A stretch of 64,000 nt of DNA from Acanthochromis polyacanthus (lineage: Eukaryota; Chordata; Actinopteri; Pomacentridae), in contig NC_067131.1 of assembly GCF_021347895.1 (NCBI RefSeq), forward strand, positions 10,816,653 through 10,880,652, read 5' to 3'. Below the pieces are notes generated by a model that did not search any database, was not told the DNA's origin, and saw nothing but the letters and a program-made list of their open reading frames with translations. Made by a program: the position numbers and the translations under genes. The number at the start of each line of letters is the position of its first letter. Positions within the stretch are counted from its first letter, which is position 1. Of this stretch, positions 24,401 through 33,344 are shown piece after piece.

Positions 24401-27400
24401 TCATTGGGATGAAATGGGCTCCTTAATATTTTTGTCGTTTGTGTTTGCATGTGGGCGTGTATTCTTTACCATTGTTGTGCAGAAAAGCATTTCCAATCGA
24501 TGTCCTTGACCCCTCTATTTGCCCTCTTTTATGGATGTGCAAAAAATGGTTGATCTTGTGAAACACATCTAATGCCATCTACTGGACTAAAACGGCACCA
24601 GCAATTTACACTAACACAGGTGTATATAACAGCAAGAGGCAACTTTCTCAATATTATGAGATAATTTTGCATTTTTCTATGTTGTATTACAAAAAAAATA
24701 AAGGTCAGAACAACTACAATAAGTTTCTGATCTGCAGTTTTTGCTTGCAGATGTGGTGAAAATCAGGAAACCCTGTATATTTAATGTGAAGTCTAGTGAT
24801 TTCCACTATGACGTGTTATCTCCTAATAATGAGAAAATGTATTTAAATCCAAGTAATGCCAAAATAAATCACTCAAGTTGCCCTTGTGTGAGCTGTTTTT
24901 CCTCTAGATCGCATTGAAACTAAGCAAATCAATATTTTTGTGCCTCCCCTGTTTTACAAGCACCATACTGATCATCATCAGAATATATGCACATATGATG
25001 ATGGTTCCTTTCATTGGCTCTTGTAATCCATATGATAGAGACATGTGGGACATGTTTCCATCATAGTAAGTACAGGGTAGTGCATGGGAAGAAAACAGTC
25101 AATCAGTAGCTGTGGTTGTGACTGTACTCTGATTCTGAACTCACTCACACGTCACCTGTTCTGTTTTGCCCCTCACCTGCTCACACTATATGCTCTCCGC
25201 CTCTTTTTCAGGGGTAAAACAAACTACATCAACCTCGGCTCTTTCTTGATCAAGCCAGTGCAGCGGGTGATGCGTTACCCGCTGCTGCTGATGGAGCTGC
25301 TGGGGGCGACGCCGGACAGCCACCATGACCGGCAGCAGCTGACTCAGGCTGTGCAGGCCGTCAAGGAGATCAACGTAAACATCAACGAGTACAAGCGGCG
25401 GAAAGACCTCGGTAAAAGCCTCCGTTGCCGTTTAAAGATGCCAAACTGTTTCTGACAACCTCCAGTTTAGAGGTTCAACTCTTACATTGTCTGCGCCTCT
25501 TGTCTCACATTTCCCCCCTGCTGCCCACAGTGATGAAGTACAGGAAAGGAGATGAAGACACCTTCATTGACAAGATCTCCAAGCTGAGCATGCACTCCAT
25601 TATTAAAAAATCAAACCGCGTCAGCAGCCACCTCAAGCACCTCACGGGAATTTCCCCTCAGGTACATGATGCTCGGAGCAAAGTTTATAACCTAAGTGGC
25701 GCGAAAACTGCGAAATGTTGCGAATGGAAAGCTTTTTTTGTACTGGTTTTGATCTCCGTTTGTCTTCTTTACTTTTTCCCAGATTAAAGACGAAGCGTTT
25801 GATGAGGCGGAGAAGAAGTTCAGGCTGCAGGAGAGGCTCATCAAGTCTTTTATCAGGGATATTTCCTTGTACCTGCAGCATATCAGGGTAAGAGCTCATT
25901 ACCATAAACACAACACAAGAAAACCCCAAGAAAAATGTAGAATGCTGCTTTGAATTGGATTCTAATGAATAGTAATGTAATATTTAAATGATGAAAGGCT
26001 ATCTTTTAAATGTCTAAAAAGGAAATGTATGTGATCCATGATATGGATCTGTTTTGCATTAGGATTATAAAGCATTTTAATGGTTAAAAAAAATACATAC
26101 CCTAACATTTAATAGTGTTAAAAATAACAGTAAAATTAATGTGCAAGAGGTTAATTTTCAGCACATCAGGGTAGCAGCTCATTACGATAAACACAAGAAA
26201 ATCTCCAGAAAATTGCGTTCAGTGTTGTTTTTTATCTCCCTGAAAGTATTTTTAGACTTAAATGAATTCAAAATTAAATCCTAAATGAATTATATCGTAA
26301 TTATGAAGCCTAATAGAGCATAAATGAAGATGGGCTTCTCTTTAAACATTTTCAAACAAACAATTCATATTGATATAGCTCTGTTTTGCATTCCAATTTT
26401 AAGACATTTTGATGGTTTAAAAAATACTACACAAACAATTATGACAAAAATAACAGTAAGATTAATGTACAAGAGGTTAATCTACATCACTTTTGTCTTT
26501 ATGTATACTACGCATGTACTCCATTAATTGAATATTTTGTAATATTTGGGTTGTAACTGTGAAAATATACCTCTCTCTTCAGGAATCGGCATCAGTGAAG
26601 GTCTTGGCTGCCATCAGTTTCTGTGACATCTACACTGAGCGCAGCCTGCTGGACCCTGAACGCTTCCAGAGAGCTCACCGCTGCATCAGCGACAAGCAGT
26701 TCACACAGTTTGTAAGTCCTCTTTCTCTGTTTAGCCTCACTTAGACCATAGAAGTGCATTGTGGAACATCCTCTGATCACTCTGATCCACTCTTCCCTCG
26801 AGCAGAAGGAGCGCACCGAGGCCTTAGTCATCAACCCGCTCACCCAGCTCCTCCTCATGTTCGCCGGGCCCCACAAACTCATCCAGAAACGCTTCGACAA
26901 GCTGCTGGACTACGACAACTGCAAGGAGCGAGCAGATCGGCTGAAGGACCGGCGGGTGCAGGACGAGCTGCAGGTGGCCCGAAACAACTACGAGGCGCTC
27001 AACGCACAACTTCTGGACGAGCTTCCTAAGTTCCACGGTGCAGCAGAGGAGCTGTTTACTGGCTGCGTGAGGGCCTTCGCTCAGGCCCAGAAGGACTTCA
27101 TGAAGACGACACTGGGAGAGCTGAAGCCTCTCCTACAGGTTGTGAGTGGGACTTTGTTGATGAAGGTGTTAGCAGCAAAAAAATTGACACTTTCTTTAAC
27201 TCACATCTCCAATTTTACTGCCCTCATACTATGCTATTAACTGTACTTTTTTTCTTTACCTTTAACTCCAGTTTTCTAACCGAGTCGGTACAGAGGGAAA
27301 CTTGATTGCACAGTTTCAAGAAGAATACAGTCGAGTCCTTCAACTTCTTCAGAGCTTTAGCTTCTGCCCAGAGAACCTGCCTCCAGCCACAGTCACGAAA

Positions 27401-29549
27401 AAGCCCTTCGAGAAGAAAACTCTGGAGAAGCAGACCTCTAAAAAGCAGCTGCAGGGACCTGTGAGTTCGACTCTAATCCCATTTTCCTTATTTTCGTAAA
27501 TAACAGACAAGAAGTTTCACTACTGCAATATGATCTCGCCTTAAGTCGTGTGTTTCCTTTCAGCCCAACTACATCATGCAGACTGATGAGCACCGTGCAG
27601 GACTGATGGTACGCTATGGGCCTGAGAAACTTTTCCAGGCCGAGAGGAACTTTAATGCTGCCCAAGATTTGGATGTTTCCATACTGGAGGGAGATCTTGT
27701 GGGTGTGATCAAGCAGCAGGACCCTATGGGTAGCCATAACCGCTGGCTCATTGATAATGGAGGTGGGTTGCTTATTCTCTCATACCTAATACAGGGTTTC
27801 TGTAGGGCATTAAAAAGCATTAAGTCATTAAGTTGATTTTGCGAAAATTAAAGGGGAGCTTCGGTTTTTTTCAACCTGGGGTCTGTTTTCATATGTCATT
27901 TCATACATGTGAGTGATGGAGAAATGAATTTTCGACACAGCTCCAGTATTTAGCCAGGCAGGCAGCTTAGCAGCTTTGGCGCGATTTTGGAACGAGATTT
28001 GCTTTCTAGCGTCCTGAGATTTGGATACAGACCACAACAAAGAGCGATTGCCAAGTAATGTGGAGGTTTTCGTTCACTTCTCATCTCTACTATGTTGTGG
28101 GACACTCATTGAGACTATCTGAGCCGGTCAGTGTGGGAAAAAAAGCACGTTAGGGCGGACTTTGACGCGGGGGGGGCAGCTGCCCCATACTTTTCGCTAG
28201 CTGAGCTGCTAGCTGAGCTGCTAAGCTGCCTGCCTGGCTAAATACTGGAGCTATGTCGAAAATTCATTTCTCCATCACTCACATGTATGAAATGACATGT
28301 GAAAACAGACCCCAGGTTGAAAAAAAACGAAATTCCCCTTTAAGGCCTTAAATGGCATTAAAAATGACTAAATTTGATTCTTAATGGCATTAAAAATTCT
28401 TTCTGCAGTTTTCAAGGAAAATATTTGATAATAATAATATATAATTATAGACTAGGATTTGTCAGATCTGTGCATCTGCGTAAACATGCCGAAGCACTGT
28501 GATAATTGTTCCAGCCAGTTGGGTAAAATTACAGAAACCCTGTAATATGAAAACAGATTAGCTTTTTAGCCATAGAATCTGTTGACATTTCTTCTTTTCT
28601 TTTCGCAGTCACCAAGGGTTTTGTGTACAGCTCCTTCCTCAAGCCCTACAACCCACGCAGGAGCCACTCTGACGTCTCCATCGAGAGCCAGTCGTCCAAT
28701 GAGTCGGGCTACGGTGGCTCCTCCCCTGTTTTCTCCCGCCAGAACAGCAACAGCACTCTGACCTTTAACCAGGAAACGGCCACAGTCAGCTTTTCCACAT
28801 CGCAGCCCCAAAGCCAATCCTCGCCACACCCGTCTCTGGACTCCGCCTCGTCTCGCAGGAGTCACCTCAGAGATGCACCCAACCTTGAATCTGCCAGTCA
28901 GACCAACTCCATGAACTCCTCACCGCGCAATCCTTCAAACCGCCGGGACTTTACAGACCAAACGCACCGAAACACTCCCAGTCGCAGAGATGCAGAACCT
29001 TCGTACCGACACTCTGGCAATCACAGAGACTCGTACGATACGGGTTACGGACACAAGGAGACGTCGGACCTCTCTGAGACAGACTCTTGCTCCTCACAAA
29101 GAAACAATCGTGCAGAGCGGTGTGGACACACAGAGAAAAGTTATAGCTCCTATCAGTGGAGAAACGGCGATAGTAGCAGCCAGAAGAAGTCTGCTTACTC
29201 CAGAGAGGAGTACAATGAGCCGGAGCCAGAACTGGAGAGCGAACTGGACGGTCATCAGGTGAGATTTAGTTCAACTTTTATGATGTTGAGTTGAGCTTCC
29301 TCTGCTGCCCCCAAGTGACCAAACACATGAACTAACACCGCTTTTCTTTTTGTTTGTTAACAGATTTACTACGCTCTCTACTCCTTCAATGCCCGTTGCG
29401 CCAATGAACTGAGCATCTCAGCAAATCAGCAGCTGCGGATACTGGAGTTCCAGGACATGAACGGCAACAGCGAGTGGTGGCTCGGCGAGGCAGGAGGTCG
29501 ACAAGGATACGTGCCTTCCAACTACATCCGCAAATCGGAATACACCTGA
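1..29549 (+). CDS. dnmbp: dnmbp (dynamin-binding protein, Tuba), 5'-truncated gene span
   Basis: Scaffold and guanine-nucleotide exchange factor for Cdc42 that links dynamin and N-WASP to membranes and junctions (known for the family). Coding exons read from the sequence: 1-1408 (starts outside the window), 21803-22017, 22348-22447, 22806-22953, 24203-24220, 25212-25411, 25531-25661, 25783-25887, 26583-26711, 26806-27138 (or 27141), 27272-27460, 27564-27762, 28609-29258, 29364-29549 (TGA 29547-29549). All junctions keep frame; the exons from 21803 on encode 867 residues. Order is Pro-rich linker, coiled coil, DH, BAR, SH3, Ser/Arg-rich linker, SH3 ending in SEYT. The match to human DNMBP from the DH domain to the C-terminus is close (for example [21 protein letters not shown]). 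The N-terminal SH3 cluster of the family must lie upstream of the window. Identity is secure. Confidence 0.96.
1409..4520 (+). other. dnmbp intron, 5' part
   Basis: Intronic sequence with no supported coding exon. About 1888-2421 is a very AT-rich stretch of runs like AATTTTTTGG, ending in CAACAGGAGGGTTAA. That layout resembles a common teleost repeat class, but it is named only by resemblance. Short GT-rich tract at 3329-3360. Confidence 0.5.
1888..2421. repeat. probable dispersed AT-rich repeat
   Basis: A 0.5-kb block opens with CCTGCGGGTCAAAATTG and closes with AACAGGAGGGTTAA. Inside it are repeated short motifs (ATTTTTTGG, AATTTTTG) and an imperfect inverted pair around 2050-2125 (GTGAATGTTCTTAA with its complement). 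Terminal motifs of the kind TTAACCCTCCTGTTGTC are frequent in fish genomes. The ends and family are uncertain. Confidence 0.4.
4521..4638 (+). CDS. dnmbp: candidate alternative first coding exon of dnmbp (39 residues)
   Basis: Inside the big dnmbp intron an ATG in good context (GGAGCATGG) opens a 39-codon reading frame, [19 protein letters not shown] and onward, that runs into a strong donor GGCAG|GTAGGT. The exon ends in phase 1, exactly what the DH-domain exon at 21803 needs. An in-frame TAG at 4485-4487 closes the frame upstream, so this would be a transcript start and not a cassette exon. The product would be an SH3-cluster-less, DH-BAR-SH3-SH3 protein of about 906 residues. The Trp/Leu-rich N-terminus is unlike the rest of the protein. 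I infer this from phase, context and splice signal; no transcript evidence is available here. Confidence 0.5.
4639..8870 (+). other. dnmbp intron between the two candidate alternative exons
   Basis: No supported gene. It holds a homeodomain/POU-like AT motif ATTAATGCAAATTAATG at about 5190-5206 and a short CA tract at about 6136. From about 8480 the sequence turns less AT-rich and pyrimidine-rich, and would be the proximal promoter or 5' UTR of the exon at 8871. No TATA box is obvious. Confidence 0.4.
8871..10605 (+). CDS. dnmbp: candidate alternative 5' exon of dnmbp: Asp/Arg/Tyr-rich disordered segment
   Basis: A single open frame of 578 codons starts [20 protein letters not shown], with an in-frame TAA at 8856-8858, and ends at the donor CCAG|GTAAAC in phase 1, matching the acceptor at 21803. 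Residues 1-130 are Gly/Pro/Gln/His-rich with a [11 protein letters not shown] motif. Residues about 180-500 are an extreme low-complexity tract of D, R, Y, E and H (DRY, YDRR, RDYYD-type steps). Residues 500-578 return to ordinary composition, ending [14 protein letters not shown] and a basic [10 protein letters not shown]. Spliced to the DH exons it would give about 1445 residues without the N-terminal SH3s. A weak acceptor at 8861-8862 is also in frame with exon 1-1408, so a cassette exon of the long form is possible. The alternative is an independent gene ending at 10631. I do not recognise the segment. Confidence 0.6.
11810..12155. mobile_element. short non-autonomous hAT-type element (346 bp)
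   Basis: The ends are imperfect inverted repeats: TAGAGATGCACAATATTGG on the left and, read on the other strand, AAGGGATATACAACTATATTGG on the right. It is flanked by GTAAAATC (11802-11809) and GTAAAGTC (12156-12163), an 8-bp duplication with one mismatch. Eight-base duplications are typical of hAT transposons. There is no coding capacity. Confidence 0.65.
12421..12465. repeat. (CA)n microsatellite
   Basis: GCACGCACGC followed by about 13 uninterrupted CA units and GCACACAG. The open frames crossing it on both strands are artefacts of the dinucleotide repeat. Confidence 0.95.
13865..14070 (-). pseudogene. C-terminal remnant of a Tc1/mariner-like transposase
   Basis: On the minus strand an uninterrupted stretch reads [20 protein letters not shown], continues through a [19 protein letters not shown] segment, and ends in [11 protein letters not shown] followed by TAG (13865-13867). 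The DF-LWG-LKD-VY pattern followed by a LRQ-I-IP-L-N segment and a terminal NGGH is the usual C-terminus of DDE transposases of the mariner-like group. No upstream catalytic domain is present, so this is a fossil fragment. Superfamily assignment rests on pattern memory. Confidence 0.6.
16586..16599 (+). promoter_or_regulatory. RFX X-box-like site
   Basis: GTTGCCATGGCGAC differs by one base from the palindromic RFX consensus GTTGCCATGGCAAC. It sits in a locally CpG-richer stretch (about 16500-16750) of an otherwise AT-rich intron, with no coding frame. A distal enhancer or an untranslated promoter is possible; function is inferred from the motif only. Confidence 0.4.
20846..20960 (+). repeat. 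decayed copy of a common teleost dispersed repeat
   Basis: The stretch GCAGTTGTGGAAAGTATTAC through TATACTTAAGTATTTTCTTG and CGAGTACATTACATTGCTG follows the pattern 'gtggaaagtaactaagtac...acttaagta', which recurs in many fish genomes. It is degenerate and its ends are unclear. Confidence 0.35.
21803..25661 (+). CDS. dnmbp: dnmbp DH (RhoGEF) domain exons
   Basis: Six exons (21803-22017, 22348-22447, 22806-22953, 24203-24220, 25212-25411, 25531-25661) encode the Dbl-homology domain that catalyses nucleotide exchange on Cdc42. Visible conserved regions are CR1 ([20 protein letters not shown]), the middle helices ([18 protein letters not shown]) and CR3 ([21 protein letters not shown]). The block ends with the [13 protein letters not shown] segment leading to the BAR domain. 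As in all DNMBP proteins, no PH domain follows the DH; the BAR domain takes its place. Donors are GTAGCA, GTGAGG, GTGAGT, GTAAGT, GTAAAA and GTACAT. Confidence 0.93.
24203..24220 (+). CDS. dnmbp: 18-nt micro-exon in the dnmbp DH domain
   Basis: A six-codon exon lies between a pyrimidine-rich acceptor (CCCCTTCAACAG) and a consensus donor GTAAGT. Phase 2 on both sides joins AG to GGCCATTTATCGCGAGTG and then to G, giving R-A-I-Y-R-E-W. This bridges the neighbouring exons into a continuous DH helix followed by GKTNYINLG. Flanking introns are 1.25 and 0.99 kb. Gene finders often skip exons this short. Confidence 0.85.
25783..27460 (+). CDS. dnmbp: dnmbp BAR domain exons
   Basis: Exons 25783-25887, 26583-26711, 26806-27138 and 27272-27460 encode the membrane-curvature-binding BAR domain that replaces a PH domain after the DH. 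Signature pieces are [49 protein letters not shown] and the almost invariant [17 protein letters not shown]. The third exon ends either at CTACAG (27138, with a poor GTTGTG intron start) or one codon later at GTT (27141, with a perfect GTGAGT). Both keep frame, so a NAGNAG-like one-residue ambiguity remains there. Confidence 0.92.
25878..26482 (+). repeat. ancient tandem duplication spanning a dnmbp splice donor
   Basis: Copy 1 starts at GCATATCAGGGTAAGAGC (25878), inside the end of the 25783-25887 exon, and runs to about 26160. Copy 2 starts at GCACATCAGGGTAGCAGC (26161) and runs to about 26482. Both continue with CTCATTACNATAAACACAA and both end with ATTAATGTRCAAGAGGTTAA. Copy 2 is about 40 bp longer and its donor is damaged (GTAGCA against GTAAGA). 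Confidence 0.75.
27564..29549 (+). CDS. dnmbp: dnmbp C-terminal SH3 pair and Ser-rich linker
   Basis: Exons 27564-27762, 28609-29258 and 29364-29549. The first SH3 ([20 protein letters not shown] to [11 protein letters not shown]) is split by the intron that holds the nested transposons. The long 28609 exon adds a Ser/Arg/Asn-rich linker of about 190 residues that is poorly conserved beyond its first part. The last exon is the second SH3, with ALYSFNA, WWLGEAG and the closing [14 protein letters not shown] of the family. The equivalent SH3 in human DNMBP binds N-WASP and Ena/VASP-type partners. TGA is at 29547-29549. Confidence 0.94.
27792..28542. mobile_element. 751-bp inverted-repeat DNA element (CAGGGTTTCTG...CAGAAACCCTG), host of a nested element
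   Basis: The termini are CAGGGTTTCTG and its exact complement CAGAAACCCTG. It is flanked by TAATA on both sides (27787-27791 and 28543-28547). The body has repeated GCATTAAAAA and GGCCTTAAATGGCATT motifs of a type widespread in fish. It lies in the dnmbp intron between the exons ending at 27762 and starting at 28609. The CAGGG end suggests a hAT-like family, but the flanking duplication is not clearly 8 bp, so the class is left open. Confidence 0.65.
27852..28339. mobile_element. 488-bp foldback element with TTAA target site, nested in the previous element
   Basis: Inverted repeats of roughly 125 bp bound it: the left arm 27852-27976 (AGGGGAGCTTCGG... to GGCAGGCAGCTTAGCAGCT) and the right arm about 28212-28339 are near-exact complements. 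TTAA lies at 27848-27851 and 28340-28343, the target duplication used by piggyBac-type and similar transposases. The centre holds a GGGGGGGGC run and CTAGCTGAGCTG repeats. It is non-coding, a MITE. Confidence 0.8.
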
Positions 29550-30437
29550 ACAAGTGTTGTCTTTACGGACGACACATGAGACTGGACTTGTGAGCAGAAG
29601 GAACAAAAAGACAAGCATCTTGACACGCTGTGACTTATTTTTGACTTGATGTCATGGAGTTTGATAGTGAGAAGGACTGACTAGTGCAGCAAACTCTGCT
29701 CCTGAAAGTTCGCATCATATGCCTATATTTATGGACTTTTTATATTGTTTTTACTTACTGGAAACTGCACCCTACCCTCCTAGTTTCCAATGAAAAACCT
29801 GTGAATTGCACCAGATTTTTTGCCATGTTCTCTGGTTCTAAAGACAATGAAATGTAAGTGGAAGAGAACACTCCTGAAGGATAGCATATTGGGAGATTCC
29901 AATGGAAATGTGAATGTTTTGGGTTCAGACTAGCTCATTTAAACCAACATCAAATGTTATGCAGACAGACTGACCTAAACACTGTGTTAATCACTTTTTT
30001 CTGCATGTGGTTTATGACACCACTGTTATGGTGCATGAATATGGGATAATTTTACACCATACAGTTCAACAATCAAGGTTTGAGGCACTTATGATGGTTG
30101 CAAGTTTGAAGAGTCTTCAGAGGCATCAACACGAGTTTGGAGTTTTGCGTGAGATTAACATGGACCATTTGCATTAAAATTGAGGACAAAGTTAAAAGGC
30201 ATATTACATATGGTTTACAAGCACTCCTTCTGAACTTTGTCAGTAACCTGAATACATTTTTTTACTGGGTTTACTGTGTAAACAGGTAATTACCCACTTT
30301 CCTGCAAGAGGAGGCTAACAAACAGGGAGAGAGATTGTGGTTAAGTCTCCTCCACATGTACATTAAAGGCTATATAATACTGTATATTGAGAATATGCAT
30401 ATTGCGCCCACTGTAAAGTGATCACTGTTTGAATAAA
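29550..30437 (+). other. dnmbp: dnmbp 3' untranslated region to a poly(A) signal
   Basis: About 880 AT-rich bases follow the stop. The first good AATAAA is at 30432-30437. Another AATAAA occurs at 30824 but lies beyond ordinary spacing. No other coding potential was seen. The end point is inferred from the hexamer only. Confidence 0.5.
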
Positions 30438-31554
30438 ACAACAGCTCAGCTGACAAATTATGACAGTCTGGAAAAATAATTTCTGTTAGCTCGAGTATCT
30501 TAGCATTTTTGGTTATTAACAGACCACATGATGATATAATCTGTCATTAGTAGATAGGAGAGCTTCTATTTTTCACATCAGAATCTGAATTTGTTTTATT
30601 GCCCATTCGGTTTTCACACCCAATGAGTCAATGACCATGCAGAACTATAACATTGTGTGTTGTAGGTCTCACTCATCTGATTCAGTATGCAAAGTCACAC
30701 TGAAAACAAAATAGAACCAGACAAAACTTTTTCTCAGAGATGACAGACATCTTAAAGGTACTTTATTGTTAACTCTGGCAGTCCACACTTGGGTTGTGAT
30801 GTGAAATGATCCTGGGCAGAATAAAGGATAATATAGAAAGTGTTTTAGTGGCAAATCACCAATGGGAAAAATGCCACAGTTCACTACAATAGCACCTAAT
30901 AGGATAACTTCAAATGAGAAAGGGAAAGCAAACAGGGTAAAGTATTTCTTTTTGTTTATTTTCAGTTGTTATTTTCAGCCATAAAAGTACAGTCAACATC
31001 TTTAATGTGCATTTTTTTTCAAATAATGACAAATATATATAAAATAATTTAAAGTAACAATATTTTTGCTGTTTTAAAATGCAGTAAAAAAAATGTCATT
31101 TTTTTAGTCAAATGTAAAAGCAAATTGCCATTCATAAAAATATAGATTTTTGTAAATTATTGACAATTTTTGTCAGCTTTTTTTCTGTGTAGTTAAATAA
31201 AACTTTCAAAATCTGTAAAATTACAATTAATTGTTCAAAATATTAAGGTGGAAAACCGTTTACTCTCAAAAAAACTTAGTGTAGAGAAGTATTTGGCTCC
31301 CCAATGAATATGACTAAAGTATCTACAACTCAGGATAGTGTGCTAAAACACTTCATGCGCAAACTGCAGTAGTGTTCAGTTTTATTAATCCTGCAGTCAC
31401 AACAGTGACACTAAAAATATGCAAGCGAATAAACTGGAAAGGATTTTTTTTCGCATGAACTTCTTTGTCTCATTCCTCCGTGTGTCGCTTTGACTTCATT
31501 TGAACATGAGCATATTTGAATGAACTGTTTGCTGCTGCTTTCTTTCCATCTCAG
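30438..31554. other. intergenic AT-rich stretch
   Basis: No gene seen. About 30578-30650 (CATCAGAATCTGAATTTG through TTTTATTGCCCA and GGTTTTCACA) resembles the 3' tail of a common fish retroposon. 30950-31260 is very AT-rich. No upstream exons of the protease remnant at 31555 could be found here. Confidence 0.45.
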
Positions 31555-31946
31555 AGAAGTATGGCACCAACCAGCTGCTGGATGCTCGGGTTCTCCTCAT
31601 CTCCCAGGAGAAATGTAAAGCTCCTCATGTTTATGGAGAATTGCTGGACGATAGCGTGTTCTGTGCTGGCAACGTGCAAGGAGGCGCTGACTCCTGCCAG
31701 GTTTGTACACAAGTGTGTGCTTTTTATTGTTCTTTGTGGAAGATATGCGATTATTAATGTAACAACATGCATCTTTGGGCCCCTGCAGGGTGACTCTGGA
31801 GGCCCTCTGGTGTGTGAGCGTAATGGGACCCACTATGTTGTCGGTGTGGTGAGCTGGGAGACGGTTGCGGCAAGAAATACAAGCCTGGTGTTTACGCCAA
31901 TGTGGGGAGATTTGTTGACTGGATCGCTCGTCATTTACTCTCATGA
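31555..31946 (+). pseudogene. truncated, frameshifted HABP2-like protease remnant (last two exons only)
   Basis: Exon 31555-31700 encodes [20 protein letters not shown] and on to GGADSCQ. Exon 31789-31946 opens [19 protein letters not shown]. These match the last two exons of the intact habp2 at 40430-40572 and 40713-40868, with the same intron position and phase. In the second exon one G is missing after TGG (31855-31857), so the tail shifts frame; in the shifted frame the sequence still reads as a normal protease C-terminus (PGVYANVGRFVDWI) and stops at TGA 31944-31946. His and Asp catalytic exons are absent. It is best read as a degraded partial tandem copy. A sequencing error could explain the lost base but not the missing exons. 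Confidence 0.8.
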
Positions 31947-32642
31947 GAATCCATGTTGCACAGGTGTTAAAGAAATGCGGCCACTGACTCTGTCATGTCC
32001 CGTTGTGTCAGAGAAGGTCACTCCACCTCCATTATGACGTGGTGTTAAACATGTATTATCTCATATGTATCAGCTCATTTACACTTCTGTGTTGTAATTA
32101 TATTACCCTTCCAACGGTATAATTCTTTGTTTTTGCCAGCTGAGTTGCAACAACTCCTGAATAATAAGGATTTCCGAGAAAGACCTTTGATTCAACACAA
32201 CTGCAGCTTTGCTTTGGACAGTTTTGTGGCTGACTGGACCTTGACTATCATATGTTTTTTTTTAAAGCAAACTCGCTGTCATGAGGTTAATCCATTCTGT
32301 TTACCCTCAGGTCTTTGTGCTCTTCCTGGCTGCTACAATAAAACCTCTCACTGCTCGGCCAAACCTTGCTTTAGTGAGCCCAGATGAAATGAGAGCTTTA
32401 TCCCAGAACAGCGCAGTTGTGTGGAGTCTGGCAGAAGCTGTTTAAGCCTCAATTTAGCCAATGCATGATTGTTCCCAAAGACACAAGTAAGACAAAAATA
32501 TGTGTAGTTCCTTGTTACATTTCCAACACATACAGTATTCTAATAACATACTTACATTGTCTTAAACTACTTTTTCTGCTGCTAAATGGGTTTAGAGATG
32601 ATATTAATACAGAATATTCAAATAATAAAGGAATCTTTTATG
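31947..32642. other. intergenic stretch, nothing recognised
   Basis: Follows the protease remnant. It contains a possible poly(A) signal AATAAA at 32337-32342 after a Cys-rich short frame (LCALPGCYNKTSHC) with no clear family. No exon could be supported. Confidence 0.3.
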
Positions 32643-32650
32643 ATAAAAAG

Positions 32651-33327
32651 TAGTGATGGTGAAATCGAAGCTTCATGAAACAATGAACCACTTTGACACA
32701 TCTGCTTCAAGAATGACACATTGCTTCGAAGCATTTGACACAACCAGAAGAGTGACATCTGCTGGTCCTGTGTCAGAACTGCATCCAAGTGGAAAAAAAA
32801 AGAAAAAGCCTCAGGACTGCTTGTCTCACACTGTTTTGTACTTGCAATAAATGTTTTAAAGCGTTATATATGTATGTTTGTGTGCATATATGTATAGTGT
32901 GTTTCTATGAATGAATGTGTGTTGTGTATGAGTGAATCTGTGCATATGTATCTGTGTGTTATTTAATGTATGAAATGCAACTGGATATATCTAAACTAAA
33001 TTCTAACTAAATGTATACTCTCCCTAACTTCTCTCAAAATGACAAATGGCAAATGCACTAGCGTGATCTCCTCCTCTCAAAAACCCACAATTTGAGGAGT
33101 GACTCAGACCCCTATGCCTTTTAAGACCTGGACAGATTGAAACGTCCAACCCCTTCAAAGTTCGCTCGAAGCACCGCAACACGCGATGTGACGTAGCGAG
33201 GCCTCGTTCTCAATAGTCACGTGATTGTGGGCGTGCTGAAGCAGGGATCGAAACACCGTCTCGGAACACTTTCGCTTCAAAAGCTCGGTACTGTGTCGAG
33301 CAAACTGGCTCGAGCGTAACATCACTA
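32651..33327. mobile_element. 677-bp non-autonomous hAT-type element with perfect 8-bp target duplication
   Basis: Starts TAGTGATGGTGAAATCG and ends ACATCACTA, so the termini are inverted repeats TAGTGATG/CATCACTA. ATAAAAAG occurs immediately before (32643-32650) and immediately after (33328-33335), a perfect 8-bp target-site duplication, the hAT hallmark. The subterminal parts are rich in GAAGC/GCTTCG motifs in both orientations, as in hAT transposase-binding arrays. No transposase frame is present. The perfect duplication implies a fairly recent insertion. Confidence 0.85.
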
Positions 33328-33344
33328 ATAAAAAGCTGCTCTCA

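Noticed and set aside
31516..32037. 173-codon frame across the protease remnant
   Set aside because: It reads through the intron 31701-31788 and out of frame past the GDSGGP exon; the two-exon reading explains the homology better.
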